Source: JAJEDW01 sp963555775
Lineage (GTDB): Bacteria; Acidobacteriota; Terriglobia; 20CM-2-55-15
Assembly (NCBI GenBank): GCA_963555775.3
Contig: CAUVWY020000010.1
Location: 682,001 to 746,000, forward strand
Length of the DNA: 64,000 nucleotides
Reading direction: 5' to 3'
Shown: piece by piece, positions 9,040 to 18,003 of the stretch
Layout: the number at the start of each line of letters is the position of its first letter
Position numbering within the stretch: position 1 is the first letter of the stretch
The notes under the pieces: model-generated
What the model saw: the letters and a program-made list of their open reading frames with translations, nothing else
Database searches by the model: none
What the model was told of the DNA's origin: nothing
Program-made: the position numbers and the translations under genes

Positions 9040-10020
9040 ATGAAGAGAAAGATTGCCCTTGAGGAGCACTTCGCTACTCCCGACACGCTGGAAGATTCTG
9101 CCCGATTCGTGCCGGCGGATCATTGGAACGAGCTGAAGCGAAGACTACTGGATATCCAGGATCGACGGCTTCGTGAGATGGATGCTCATGGCATAGAGAT
9201 CATGATCCTGTCGCTCAATGCACCGACCATACAAGCCATTCCTGACGTCGTCCGAGCCAACGATATCGCACAAAGATGCAACGATTACCTGGCTGAAGAA
9301 GTCGCGAAACGACCTGACCGATTTCAGGCCTTCGCGGCCCTGCCGATGCAGGATCCCGATCTGGCGATCATTGAGCTGGAGCGCACCGTGAAGCATCTCG
9401 GATTTCGGGGAGCCCTGGTCAACGGTTTTTCGCAGACAGATGATTCGGACACTCTGTTGTACTACGACCTTGAGCGGTACCGGCCTTTCTGGGCCGCGAT
9501 AGAACGGCTTGAGGTTCCATTCTATCTTCACCCGCGAAATCCGCTGCCCACCGATTCGAGAATCTACGATGGGCACGAATGGTTACTCGGACCAACCTGG
9601 GCTTTCGGACAAGAGACCGCCGTCCATGCGCTCCGCCTCATGGGGTCCGGATTGTTCGACCAGCATCCGCGGTTGCGGATCATCCTCGGGCACATGGGAG
9701 AAGGACTGCCTTACAACCTGTGGCGTATCGACCATCGAAATGCCTGGGTAAATGCACGCCCACGCTACAAGGCAAAAAGGAAGATCGCTGAATACTTCTG
9801 TGAGCACTTCTATCTGACGACCTCGGGTAATTTTCGAAGCCAAACACTGATCGATGCGCTCCTTGAGATTGGTGCCGACCGGATACTATTTTCCACCGAC
9901 TGGCCTTTCGAGAACGTGGATCATGCCGCCACCTGGTTTGAAAGCGCTCCAATCAGCGAAAGGGATCGAGAAAAGATCGGGCGACTCAATGCGCTCGATT
10001 TGTTCAGGTTCGAGGCGTAG
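9040..10020 (+). CDS. graF: Gamma-resorcylate (2,6-dihydroxybenzoate) decarboxylase
   Basis: A 326-residue amidohydrolase-2 family protein that fits the Rhizobium gamma-resorcylate decarboxylase family along its whole length. It should reversibly decarboxylate 2,6-dihydroxybenzoate to resorcinol in the cytoplasm with one divalent metal. The metal ligands known for that enzyme fall at the same numbers here: Glu8 and His10 in ALEEHF, His164 in FYLHPRN and Asp287 in FSTDWPFEN; the active-site His218 is in LGHMGEG. ATG 9040 follows TAGGAG. The next gene is a truncated aromatic-acid transporter 5 bp downstream, the arrangement expected of a resorcylate catabolic operon whose remaining genes (resorcinol hydroxylase, ring-cleavage dioxygenase) are absent here. 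Confidence 0.9.
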   Translation: MKRKIALEEHFATPDTLEDSARFVPADHWNELKRRLLDIQDRRLREMDAHGIEIMILSLNAPTIQAIPDVVRANDIAQRCNDYLAEEVAKRPDRFQAFAALPMQDPDLAIIELERTVKHLGFRGALVNGFSQTDDSDTLLYYDLERYRPFWAAIERLEVPFYLHPRNPLPTDSRIYDGHEWLLGPTWAFGQETAVHALRLMGSGLFDQHPRLRIILGHMGEGLPYNLWRIDHRNAWVNARPRYKAKRKIAEYFCEHFYLTTSGNFRSQTLIDALLEIGADRILFSTDWPFENVDHAATWFESAPISERDREKIGRLNALDLFRFEA

Positions 10021-10025
10021 GCAAC

Positions 10026-10290
10026 ATGGAACGCTCAATCGATGCCCTCGAGGAATTGTCTCAGGCCAGAGTCGGTCCGTTCCATTGGCGACTCTGCATT
10101 GCGATGGGGTTGCTCACGTTCATCGATGGTTACGATACATTCAACCCCGCTTACGTAATTCATTATGTGGCCGGACCCTGAGGTCTGCAGCCGGGGCAGG
10201 CAGGACTCCTGGTGACGAGTGGATTGGTTGGATTCCTGGTGGGTGCCCTGGCCCACGGCATCATTGCAGACCGCTATGGATGTCGAGTAA
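10026..10290 (+). pseudogene. Aromatic-acid MFS transporter, N-terminal fragment
   Basis: From ATG 10026 the frame encodes the first helices of a major facilitator of the aromatic acid:H+ symporter type (MGLLTFIDGYDTFNPAYVIH, then GLLVTSGLVGFLVGALAHGI and the DRYG loop between helices 2 and 3). A TGA interrupts the frame near 10180, where relatives usually have Trp (VAGP-stop-GL), and the gene is cut off at 10290 by an IS91 end of only 19 bp. About 340 residues are missing. It must once have been co-transcribed with the decarboxylase and probably imported its substrate. Confidence 0.8.
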
Positions 10291-10309
10291 GCGGATAAGA
10301 AAAATAAGT
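10291..10309 (+). mobile_element. IS91-type solo ori end, copy d (19 bp, minimal)
   Basis: gcggataagaaaaataagt, matching the first 19 bases of the element with one mismatch, placed exactly where the MFS transporter is cut. It is the shortest copy and suggests that the essential ori core lies within about 19 bp. Confidence 0.65.
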
Positions 10310-10352
10310 CGTAACCTACGATTTAGCGTCCAGCTTTCGAAGGAGGCTAGAT

Positions 10353-11894
10353 ATGCGAAATAACATCTGGACCTTGTGTCTATTGGTGACCGCTATGTGT
10401 GGTCAGGCAATGGGGCAGTCTGCACCTGACGTGATCCGCCGGGCTGCGGAGGCGCTCGGAGGCGAAGACCGGATCCTCTCGCTCCGGACGCTCAAGATCG
10501 AAGGCTATGGTCAGGCTGCCGCGCAGAACGGGGGCGCCAATGCCTCCGCTTCGGTGGATTCGCCGCAGGTGTGGACCAACATTCAGGGCTACGAAAAGAC
10601 GATCGATCTGGCCAACAACCGTGTGCGTGTCCGCCAGCGCAGCCAGGCCTTCACCTCTGCCGCGACGCTCAGTCGGGGTCTGGGAAACATTGTCACGACC
10701 CAGGTACTGGATGGAGACATCGCGTACACGGTTAATGAAGACGGAGAGGCACGGCGCGGCGGAAATGCCCCCAACCTGCGCATCGAAATGCTCACCCATC
10801 CGGTCGCTCTCGTGCGCAGGGCGCTCGACGCGACGACCGTCGTCAACAACCTGCGCAACCGGGGGAATCAACAACTCGTCGATATCACGACTGAGGAAGG
10901 CGACCACTTTACCCTCGGCATTGACCGAGAGACTCAGCTCCCGACATCGGTGCGGTGGATGGTGAGCGACGGTATGCTGGCCGACCTTGCATTTCAGACG
11001 GCTTTCACCGGATATATGCCGATCGACGGGGTCCAGATGCCGTTCGGATTCAATACTGTCATCGACTTCAGGAACATTGTCCAGAGCAAGCTCTACGTCA
11101 ACAGGAACACGGTGGATGCGTCGATCGACGATCTCGCGGCCCCCCAGTCGGTACGGTCGGCCGCACCGCCGTCGGCTTTCGTGCCAATGGTCGAAGCGGA
11201 AGTCGTGGCAGATGGAATCTGGTTACTCCATGGCAACCGGGGGCATAACGGGATCGTATTTGAATTTGAGGATCACCTGACCTTGTTCGAGGTGCCGGTG
11301 AACGAGGCGTGGACGCTTGCGCTGATCGAAACGGCCCGTTCCCTGGTTCCGGATAAACCTCTCACCGAAGCCATCGTTTCGCACCACCACTTTGACCACT
11401 CGGGAGGGCTGCGAACGGCTGTCGCCGAAGGCCTCACGATCATCGCGCATCGAGGCACCGAGGATATGTTTGCTGAAATCGTCGCCCGCCCTTCGACCAT
11501 CGATCCCGATCATCTCGGCCGGAACCCGGCACCCTTCAAATTTGTGGGGATTGACGACAATCTCAAATTGGAAGATGACACGATGGAGATCGATCTCTAT
11601 CACATCATCGGGGACGACCATATGGCCGAGGCACTGATGGCCTACGTACCGCGCGATCGAATTCTTGTGCAGGGAGATCTGTTTGATCTCTCGTGGCAGG
11701 GTTATTGGTGGCGGGACGTCTACGCGGACAATGTCGAACTCCGGAACCTGACGGTCGAAACCGATGTCCCGGTCCACGGGCCTGTCGTACCGTACTCTCA
11801 GGTGCTCAGCAGCCTTGAGGAGAAAATTGAGAGAACCCAGCAGTTGTGCATGGAACCTGCGGGACAGTTTCTCCCAACCTGTCCCTTTCAGTAG
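10353..11894 (+). CDS. Secreted metallo-beta-lactamase-fold hydrolase
   Basis: A 513-residue protein with an N-terminal signal peptide (WTLCLLVTAMCGQAMGQS), an N-terminal half of about 270 residues typical of periplasmic lipoprotein-like beta domains, and a C-terminal metallo-beta-lactamase fold carrying SHHHFDHSGG (His344, His346, Asp348, His349) as the zinc site; later ligands are probably His in IGDDHMAEA and Asp in LVQGDLFD. It is expected to hydrolyse an ester, thioester or lactone in the periplasm; the substrate is not inferable. ATG 10353 has an excellent AAGGAGG 9 nt upstream. The gene starts only 44 bp after IS91 copy d and is followed by a perfect palindrome. Confidence 0.8.
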   Translation: MRNNIWTLCLLVTAMCGQAMGQSAPDVIRRAAEALGGEDRILSLRTLKIEGYGQAAAQNGGANASASVDSPQVWTNIQGYEKTIDLANNRVRVRQRSQAFTSAATLSRGLGNIVTTQVLDGDIAYTVNEDGEARRGGNAPNLRIEMLTHPVALVRRALDATTVVNNLRNRGNQQLVDITTEEGDHFTLGIDRETQLPTSVRWMVSDGMLADLAFQTAFTGYMPIDGVQMPFGFNTVIDFRNIVQSKLYVNRNTVDASIDDLAAPQSVRSAAPPSAFVPMVEAEVVADGIWLLHGNRGHNGIVFEFEDHLTLFEVPVNEAWTLALIETARSLVPDKPLTEAIVSHHHFDHSGGLRTAVAEGLTIIAHRGTEDMFAEIVARPSTIDPDHLGRNPAPFKFVGIDDNLKLEDDTMEIDLYHIIGDDHMAEALMAYVPRDRILVQGDLFDLSWQGYWWRDVYADNVELRNLTVETDVPVHGPVVPYSQVLSSLEEKIERTQQLCMEPAGQFLPTCPFQ

Positions 11895-11902
11895 CGGCAT
11901 GT

Positions 11903-11943
11903 GGGACGGACACTTCAGAATCGGATTCTGAAGTGTCCGTCCC
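11903..11943. terminator. Perfect 20-bp palindrome (terminator or mobile repeat)
   Basis: Left arm gggacggacacttcagaatc (11903-11922) and right arm gattctgaagtgtccgtccc (11924-11943) pair perfectly with a single unpaired base. It lies 9 bp after the stop of the hydrolase gene, between convergent genes, so it could act as a bidirectional terminator. There is no T-run. The motif agtgtccgtccc resembles ends of REP-like repeats linked to Y1 transposases, which is inference. Confidence 0.6.
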
Positions 11944-12277
11944 CTAAGGCTTTTGCAAATAGGTTCGAACGAGGCCGGGCCGCTCTTCCACACACCGAAC
12001 CCGAAATCCCCTCTTCTTCATGATGTCTATGCCTGGAGCCGGCAGGTGGTTCGTAATCAGTTCCATTATTTCCGTCGATTCCATGTCACGTAGTTGTTCG
12101 TTGACGCGTACCAGGGGCATGGTGTCTTCGAGGGGATCTTTGATTACGTCGATCGACACCATCACTTTTGCGGGATCGAACCAGCTTGGCCGCTCCACAA
12201 AATAGGAAGGGTCGATTGCATCACCGGCATCCAATCGCTCCTGCCCCACAGCCGATCGGAGAGTATTGATCAGTTCG
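11944..12277 (-). pseudogene. DUF2249/TusA-fold protein, C-terminal fragment
   Basis: On the minus strand, about 108 residues ending at 11944, containing FDPAKVMVSIDVIKDPLEDT and DMESTEIMELITNHLPAPGI then IMKKRGFRVRCVEERPGLVR. The pattern of a short beta-alpha-beta-alpha-beta domain with the central ELITxxxPxP motif fits DUF2249/TusA-like proteins, thought to act in sulfur transfer or metal-linked redox biology. The 5' part is removed by IS91 copy e at 12278, so no start codon remains. Confidence 0.6.
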
Positions 12278-12733
12278 GCGGATAAGCAAAATAAGCGGGC
12301 TTCGCAGTACAGGGACTGGCAAGACGCACGACCGGAATGTCGCCGTTGGGGTGTTTTGTTGAGCCGGAGGGAGCCAGGACGGGAGAATCGCGACAAAAGA
12401 TCGTTCCGGATACGCGAGATTCACGACCCACGCACACGAATCCGGCTTCGGCCTTTTGCCGTCTTCAGAGCCAGTCCGTTTCAGTGGGTCGCACAGCCGG
12501 GTTAACGGGTGGTGCACGCGAAGGCAGGCCGAGGCAGTCCAGTATCTTCTGGGTAGCGTCCGGAGGATGAATGGCTGCAAGGACTCGCATGTGACCTTGG
12601 CACCGCGGGCATTCCAGCACATCTAGAGCCCAGACACGTTTCATCAATTCCGCCCAGGTATAGTTCCGCGGATGTGGAACAGTGCGGGGCTCCACCGCCA
12701 CGGGCCGGACCGCCGCGACGGCTTCCCCGGGGG
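12278..12733 (+). mobile_element. IS91-type ori-side remnant, copy e (456 bp)
   Basis: Starts gcggataagcaaaataag and follows the full element through the transposase 3' region to cttccccggggg, where homology stops. It carries about 90 codons of the transposase C-terminus on the minus strand. It cuts the DUF2249-like gene. Confidence 0.9.
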
Positions 12734-12888
12734 GACGTCCAGCGATTAGTTCTACCGACCTGCCGGTAGCAGTTTCCACTAGAATCCGTCCACCAACCTC
12801 ACCGATCGATCCAGTTGTAACTTGTAGGCAGCGACGCCGGCCCGGCTCTCCGCCATAGCGGGATTTCGAAGAGAGTTGGCGTCATCAT

Positions 12889-14118
12889 GTGTACGCTCGG
12901 CGTTATTCGCCGGAACATCGACGCTTGAGGCGTTCGGGGAAACAAACGAAATTGGCTAGGAAGAGAAACACGAAAAAGAGAGCCAGGGCTCAACATAGAC
13001 AACCCCTTGAGCAACTCCTTGAAATCGCAGAGCCTGACTTCTACGGCTGGGTCTGCTGGTATCTAGCGAACCGCGACACCGAAAGGCACCGCCCAGGCGA
13101 CTTGATCAGCCTGGATGTTCCAGATGCAACCGGCGCATTGCGCAAACGAAAATACCGGTTGACCGGGCAGAGCTTCGAAAACATCGCCCGCTGCCTGGGC
13201 GTGAGAACCTCCGAGGAAGCGTCACGAATTTTCATTCCACCCCCGGATGAGGAGCCCCGCGGGGAATGCCCGCGCGGCCATCAGGAGGCCGCGTTCGACT
13301 ACATGATGTCAGGCATCGTGCCCACGAAGCCCTGCCCCGAATGCGGGCAGATACCCCGGTTCGACGCTTCGACCATGAGCCTTAACTTCGGCTCAAAGGA
13401 ACCGGTCAAGGGCATCGACGGGCGCGTCTACCGGACCTGTCCGGACTGCGGGGACGACATGCTCGAACGGCATGGAACCGACCTGCACGGATGGGGATGG
13501 GACATTGCCTGCACGAATTGCGGATGGCGGATCAAGCAGGCCGAGGAACTCGACGTCCAGCAGTATTCCGAACTCATGGAGCAGATCAAGCTCAAGGTGG
13601 AGGCCATCGAAGCCTTGATGGAGATCCCCGGCATCATCAACCAGACCCGCGTGGAGTCCGTCTGCCTTCAGCTCCGGATTATCCTAGAACTGATCATGTT
13701 CAGCTCCCTGGTGTCCAACAAGGACGCCTGGCGGAAGTCTCAGGACGAATTGCGCAAGGCCTGGAACGTCAAGAAAATCATGCGAGACCTGAGGGAGATA
13801 CACTCAAGGTACTACCCCGAACCCAGGGGAGAGGTGCGGGATTTCCTGACGCAAGAAAGGCTGGTCAGTGTCTACAACGAGCTCAATCGGATCATCCACG
13901 CCGATAATCCCCTGGGACCCGGCGTGAACCTCAGACGTTTCATTGAATCCATACCCAAGTGGCTCAACTGGATAGTCAATATCCTGACCGAGCACAAGGT
14001 CTTCCTCTATCACCACCCCAACATCGTCTATTGGGTCAGGATGTTCGGAGGGCCCGAAGGCCACGTACTGTGCACGTCCATCAAGACAGCCACCGGCGGA
14101 AAGGAGATTTGCGCCTGA
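12889..14118 (+). CDS. Unrecognised zinc-ribbon protein
   Basis: A 409-residue protein from GTG 12889 (start uncertain; the only nearby ATG is in another frame). The first 40 residues are strongly basic. The middle has three Cys-pair zinc-ribbon-like motifs: CPECGQ at about residue 150, CPDCGDD at about 187 and CTNCGWR at about 209. The C-terminal half is helical, with LQLRIILELIMFSSLVSNKD and AWRKSQDELRKAWNVKKIMR, reminiscent of hypothetical proteins found in accessory regions and of HEPN-like helical domains; I cannot assign it. Its frame continues past TGA 14116 for 49 more codons with four Cys (PDCVQEGNRTHCEY, WRKCGLQP) to 14268, so the true product may be 459 residues. It stands between IS91 copy e and a tannase relic. 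Confidence 0.6.
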   Translation: MYARRYSPEHRRLRRSGKQTKLARKRNTKKRARAQHRQPLEQLLEIAEPDFYGWVCWYLANRDTERHRPGDLISLDVPDATGALRKRKYRLTGQSFENIARCLGVRTSEEASRIFIPPPDEEPRGECPRGHQEAAFDYMMSGIVPTKPCPECGQIPRFDASTMSLNFGSKEPVKGIDGRVYRTCPDCGDDMLERHGTDLHGWGWDIACTNCGWRIKQAEELDVQQYSELMEQIKLKVEAIEALMEIPGIINQTRVESVCLQLRIILELIMFSSLVSNKDAWRKSQDELRKAWNVKKIMRDLREIHSRYYPEPRGEVRDFLTQERLVSVYNELNRIIHADNPLGPGVNLRRFIESIPKWLNWIVNILTEHKVFLYHHPNIVYWVRMFGGPEGHVLCTSIKTATGGKEICA

Positions 14119-14446
14119 CCCGACTGCGTCCAGGAGGGCAACAGGACGCACTGCGAATACATTGGCGATTCGTGGCGCAAGTGCGGTCTACAGCCGGTCG
14201 AGCCCGCGCAGACCGAGGCGAAAAGAGCCGTCGAAGCCTACGACCGCTCCGATTCAACGGCTCCATAAGTACGCGGACCGGGTACTGCCCCGATAGTCGC
14301 TACGCCCCGCCGAGCCGTTCCACGCGCCCGTCACTCACGTTCCAACATCCACTAAAGCAGTACCAGAGACCGCGCGCAACCGACAGCATCAATCGTCCTT
14401 ATCGAATCTGGACAGCATCGCCGCCAGCCACCCCAGACCCTGCCTG

Positions 14447-14849
14447 GTGATCGGCACCGACGACCCGGACCTGGCGGATTTCCGCGGCCGAGGCGGCAAG
14501 GCGATTGTCTGGCACGGATGGGCCGACCAACTCATCACCGCCAAAGGAACGATCGACTACTACCAGCGGGTCCAGCAGCGGATGGGCGGTTCGGAAGTAA
14601 CGTCCCAATTCCTTCGGCTGTTCATGGCGCCCGGCGTGGCCCATTGCGCTGGCGGCCCCGGACCGGCGCCGACGGGTCAGCTCGACGCGTTGCTGTCCTG
14701 GGTGGAGGACGGTGTAGCGCCCGAAACGTTGACGGCCATTCGGCGCGATCCCGTCGAGACCGTTATGCCAGTACCCGCTTGTGGCCCGATATACCGGGAA
14801 CGGGAGCACGGATGATGCCGACAACTTCGTCTGCGCCAAGGGTTTCTAG
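14447..14849 (+). pseudogene. Tannase/feruloyl esterase family, C-terminal relic
   Basis: The frame from about 14447 reads DFRGRGGKAIVWHGWADQLI, then YYQRVQQRMGG, FMAPGVAHCAGGPGP and a DALLSWVEDGVAPE tail, the Asp- and His-bearing C-terminal end of the tannase/feruloyl esterase family (compare the intact gene at 39024). A frameshift near 14775 moves the end (VARYTGNGSTDDADNFVCAK) into another frame ending at TAG 14847. The N-terminal three-quarters, including the catalytic Ser, are missing. Confidence 0.75.
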
Positions 14850-15049
14850 ACCCAAAACAAGCGCATAACCAGATGGCGAACGGCCGGTTCCCAGCCATAA
14901 AGTTGGAGGCATAACCTTCCGTTCCGGGATCGTGTTGTCCTGGCCTCCGGTTCGAGTTGCGTCTGTTTCAGTGGGGGCCTCGCCGTGTCTGTTTGAAGGG
15001 TTGACAGCAACCGGGACCTCGACCGCCCGGGCTCAGATCCATGATCGGG

Positions 15050-16582
15050 TCAGCATCGCAGGGGACGACGCAACACATCCACGGCACGGAACAAGACGGA
15101 CAGCCACGGGTTCCAGGCCATGAGCCGGAAGACGATGCGCCGGCCGGTACGCACGAGTTGGCACGGCAGGAGGATGAAGGCGTTCAGGAACGTCTTGAAC
15201 TCCATGCGTAGAACGGTCTGCTTCTCGGCCCGATACTTCGGGGCCCAGCGTCCGGTTTCGGGAAGCAGCAGCGCAAACCACGCCTTCAGGGTCCAGGCCA
15301 GCGACGCCATCACCATGTAGGCCCAGTTGCCGGTCCGGTCGCCCACCGGCATTTTCAAGGCCCGGACGCCGTTCTTGAGTTGCTCGATGAGATTCTCCTG
15401 ATTGCACCGTTGATTCGCGCGCTTCACGATCCGGTCGGCGGGACCGGCACGGTTCGTGATGTAGAAGAAGTACCGGATCTTGTCGAACAACACCCACTCC
15501 CCTTTGGCCTCCGACAGATTCTTCCGCACCACCACGACGCGGTAGTCCCGCTTACAGGCGCCGGGCCGGTAGGCGAACTCGGCCACGTCTTCGCCCCGCA
15601 AGCGAACGTTCTTGAAACCGCGTTCCCGAACGATCCGTTCCTTGACCTTGTCGGGACGCTGGCGGGGCTGGGTGGCCACCTCGTATCTGGCCTCACGCTC
15701 CAGAACTGCCCAGCAGTCCGGCTCCAGCGCATCGGCCCGCGCCACCAGGTTCGCCCTCGCGTCGATACCGAAGATGAAGTCCACGCCCTGGCCGTCCCAT
15801 CCATCCAGATGCCGGGTCTGGCTGAAGTCGGTGTCCCCGCGCAGCAGGATCCGATGGAACCCGGCGCGCTGGCACAACCCGATCGCCTGATCGAACCGCG
15901 GGGCCGCGCCTTCATGCGAGGGCCGGTTGCCGCTCCGGTTCACCAGGTATAACGGCTCGGCGGTGTTCGCCAGTGAAATCAACAACGGGTGATAGCCCCA
16001 TGTCCCGTCGTAGGCGATATCCATCCCTTCCTTGCATTCCCCGCTGGTCGGCGCCAGGGTCCCATCCGCGTCCAACACCGCCTCGTCGAAAAAACCGGCC
16101 GGTTGCTGCCGCCACACATTCAGCCGCACTTCATTCGCCGCCTCCATCAGGTTCTCCACGTCGCCGGGCTCGAATCTCCGGCAAAAGTCGCCCGCCGTGG
16201 TCGGGTCCGGTATCCGCTGCGCCCCCAGCGCATCCAGGTATGCTTCGTCGTTGCGCCGCAACTCGATGTCTTCCAGACACGTCCCTCCCGTCAACGCGTT
16301 GTAGGCGATGTTCAACACGTGATCCGACTCGTGATACGGCAGATGCCGCTTCAGCACATCCACCCGCGCGTCGATGGCCTCGATCAGACCCGTCCGCCGC
16401 GCCACCCGATGCATCGCCCCAAGACCGCCCACCGCCGTCCCCCGCGTCCGCTTGCCCATCTCATAGTGCATGTTACTCGCCGACAACATCGGCGCCGACT
16501 GTTCCCTCCAATGCCGGTCCCCAAGCCGACGCTCGATTCGCCGCTTGCGATTCCTCATGTTCTTGCGCGTATAATCGTTCAT
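15050..16582 (-). CDS. IS1380-family transposase
   Basis: A protein of about 510 residues with the DDE layout of IS1380: an Asp in AVLDADGTLAPTSG, a further Asp in LLRGDTDFSQT, and the Glu in NQRCNQENLIEQLKNGVRAL, plus YYHPLL-like WGYHPLLISLANT. ATG at 16580-16582 is chosen because AAGGAGG lies 9 nt upstream. The frame is intact through the expected family length, so the element may be active. The flank near 16675-16700 holds a candidate terminal sequence ending attcaggg; I did not find its partner. Confidence 0.85.
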   Translation of the reverse strand: MNDYTRKNMRNRKRRIERRLGDRHWREQSAPMLSASNMHYEMGKRTRGTAVGGLGAMHRVARRTGLIEAIDARVDVLKRHLPYHESDHVLNIAYNALTGGTCLEDIELRRNDEAYLDALGAQRIPDPTTAGDFCRRFEPGDVENLMEAANEVRLNVWRQQPAGFFDEAVLDADGTLAPTSGECKEGMDIAYDGTWGYHPLLISLANTAEPLYLVNRSGNRPSHEGAAPRFDQAIGLCQRAGFHRILLRGDTDFSQTRHLDGWDGQGVDFIFGIDARANLVARADALEPDCWAVLEREARYEVATQPRQRPDKVKERIVRERGFKNVRLRGEDVAEFAYRPGACKRDYRVVVVRKNLSEAKGEWVLFDKIRYFFYITNRAGPADRIVKRANQRCNQENLIEQLKNGVRALKMPVGDRTGNWAYMVMASLAWTLKAWFALLLPETGRWAPKYRAEKQTVLRMEFKTFLNAFILLPCQLVRTGRRIVFRLMAWNPWLSVLFRAVDVLRRPLRC

Positions 16583-16745
16583 CCGAAATGCCTCCTTTTC
16601 CGTCAGGATTCTGCAAATTCCTTTTCGCACGGGACGGGGACATTTCGGGTACTTCCGCTACTTTTTCACTATCGATACTTCCTCAATCGCGCTTATTCAG
16701 GGTCTAGTCGCACGGATACCTCCACCGTAAACCGGAGACTTTACA

Positions 16746-16977
16746 ATGAGAACGAAACACGGAAGCGTGATGAAGTTGGGACTTTGGGGATTGGCGTTGT
16801 GCCTGCAGATCGGCGTGGTCCAAGTGGCGCTCGAAGCCGCCGCACAGGCCGGGCGCGGGCAGGCACCGGTCGACCCCCGCGTCGAACAGCGGACCTATCT
16901 CTTTGAAGAGACGAACGAAGAGCTTCCCTATGCCGTGTTCGTGTCGTCCAAGGTGACCGAAGACGCCGAGAATCCTC
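16746..16977 (+). pseudogene. Secreted hydrolase, N-terminal fragment
   Basis: From ATG 16746 (GGAGA 8 nt upstream), 77 residues with a signal peptide (MKLGLWGLALCLQIGVVQVA), then DPRVEQRTYLFEETNEELPY and AVFVSSKVTEDAENP, the opening of a periplasmic esterase/prolyl-oligopeptidase-like alpha/beta-hydrolase. It is cut at 16978 by IS91 copy f; the catalytic part is absent. The family guess rests only on the N-terminal beta-strand motif. Confidence 0.6.
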
Positions 16978-17028
16978 GCGGATAAGTAAAATAAGCGGGC
17001 TTCGCAGTACAGGGACTGGCAAGACGCA
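16978..17028 (+). mobile_element. IS91-type solo ori end, copy f (51 bp)
   Basis: Starts gcggataagtaaaataag and ends at aagacgca, almost the same far breakpoint as copy a. It interrupts the hydrolase gene on its left and lies 12 bp from the stop codon of the cupin gene on its right. Confidence 0.9.
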
Positions 17029-17040
17029 GCTCGCGAGGCG

Positions 17041-18003
17041 TCATCGATGCGGGTCTGCCCTCTGAACCGTCGGGTCCTTGACTTGGGTGTGTGCCTGTAA
17101 CGCATCCGGTGTGGCCTCCGTCGCCTCCAAAATATCAGCAGCGTTCCAATTCCAGACATCTCGGGCGAACTTTGAAAGCAATACATCCAGCTTCTCCGTG
17201 GCCTCATGAGCACGCCCTTTATCCGTACCAAAGTTCGCTGTCTCTCGCCATTCGCTTGACTGGGCAAGACGGCCTCGCAGCGCGGCGGTTAAAATATCGA
17301 TCCATGTTGGCGCGCCAAATGTAAAAGTCAGGGAGAGCGCGTCCGTAAGGGCCTCGGTCTTGTGCCAGGCACCCCTTGGCACGAAGAGAAGCGAGCCTGG
17401 TTTTAATTCAAAGTTCGCGGCACGATCTGAAAACTGCTCAGGCATCGCCCTCTCAGCATAACTTTCCAGCTCTGGATCAGTCGGAAGGCCAATCGTATGT
17501 CTGCTCATAGGGCTTTTCACATGTTGATTGAGAGCCACGAGCCATCGCTTTGTTCCATGAATCTGCAGGACGAAATTTATGTTCTGGTCAAAATGAGGAG
17601 ATGTGCCCTTCCCTGCGGGAATCACATACACCAGGTTGCGTGCATAGGTCAGAGACGAAAGACCAAGCTCACATTTGAGCGACTCCAGCCAGCCTTCCAG
17701 TAGAGGAGAAATGGTATTGATATCGTTAAAAAGAAGTCCCGCTCCATTCCCGAAATGTTCAAGCGCCTCCTCTGCTGCTATCTCTATCGAGTTGGCCTCG
17801 TCTGCGATCCCCGGAAGATAAGCGTCGACCTTATTCGGCCATGAAGCGAGCAAGGCCTCTAAAGATTCCAGAAAAGGAAGTTCTGCAAGCTCGCGAATGC
17901 CGTCACCCAAATCATGGACAACGAATGGAGTGTCGCCTTCATAATGGTCAACGAATTCAGACTTAGAATAAGGATAGATTAAGGACCCTAAGAGTTGTTT
18001 CAT
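17041..18003 (-). CDS. JmjC/cupin-4 Fe(II)/2-oxoglutarate-type hydroxylase
   Basis: A 320-residue cytoplasmic protein of the cupin-4/JmjC type. The facial iron triad is visible: His137-x-Asp139 in SPHFDQNINF and His214 in FVPRGAWHKTEA; the FVLQIHGTKRW strand between them is typical of these oxygenases. Characterised relatives hydroxylate ribosomal proteins or act in peptide natural-product pathways; the target here is unknown. The start ATG is at 18001-18003 with a weak upstream site. The C-terminus lies 12 bp from IS91 copy f and may or may not be the original one. Confidence 0.75.
   Translation of the reverse strand: MKQLLGSLIYPYSKSEFVDHYEGDTPFVVHDLGDGIRELAELPFLESLEALLASWPNKVDAYLPGIADEANSIEIAAEEALEHFGNGAGLLFNDINTISPLLEGWLESLKCELGLSSLTYARNLVYVIPAGKGTSPHFDQNINFVLQIHGTKRWLVALNQHVKSPMSRHTIGLPTDPELESYAERAMPEQFSDRAANFELKPGSLLFVPRGAWHKTEALTDALSLTFTFGAPTWIDILTAALRGRLAQSSEWRETANFGTDKGRAHEATEKLDVLLSKFARDVWNWNAADILEATEATPDALQAHTQVKDPTVQRADPHR

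Noticed and set aside
10026..10290. The TGA in the MFS fragment might be selenocysteine
   Set aside because: Homologous transporters have Trp at this position, the gene is already truncated, and no SECIS-like stem follows; a nonsense mutation is simpler.
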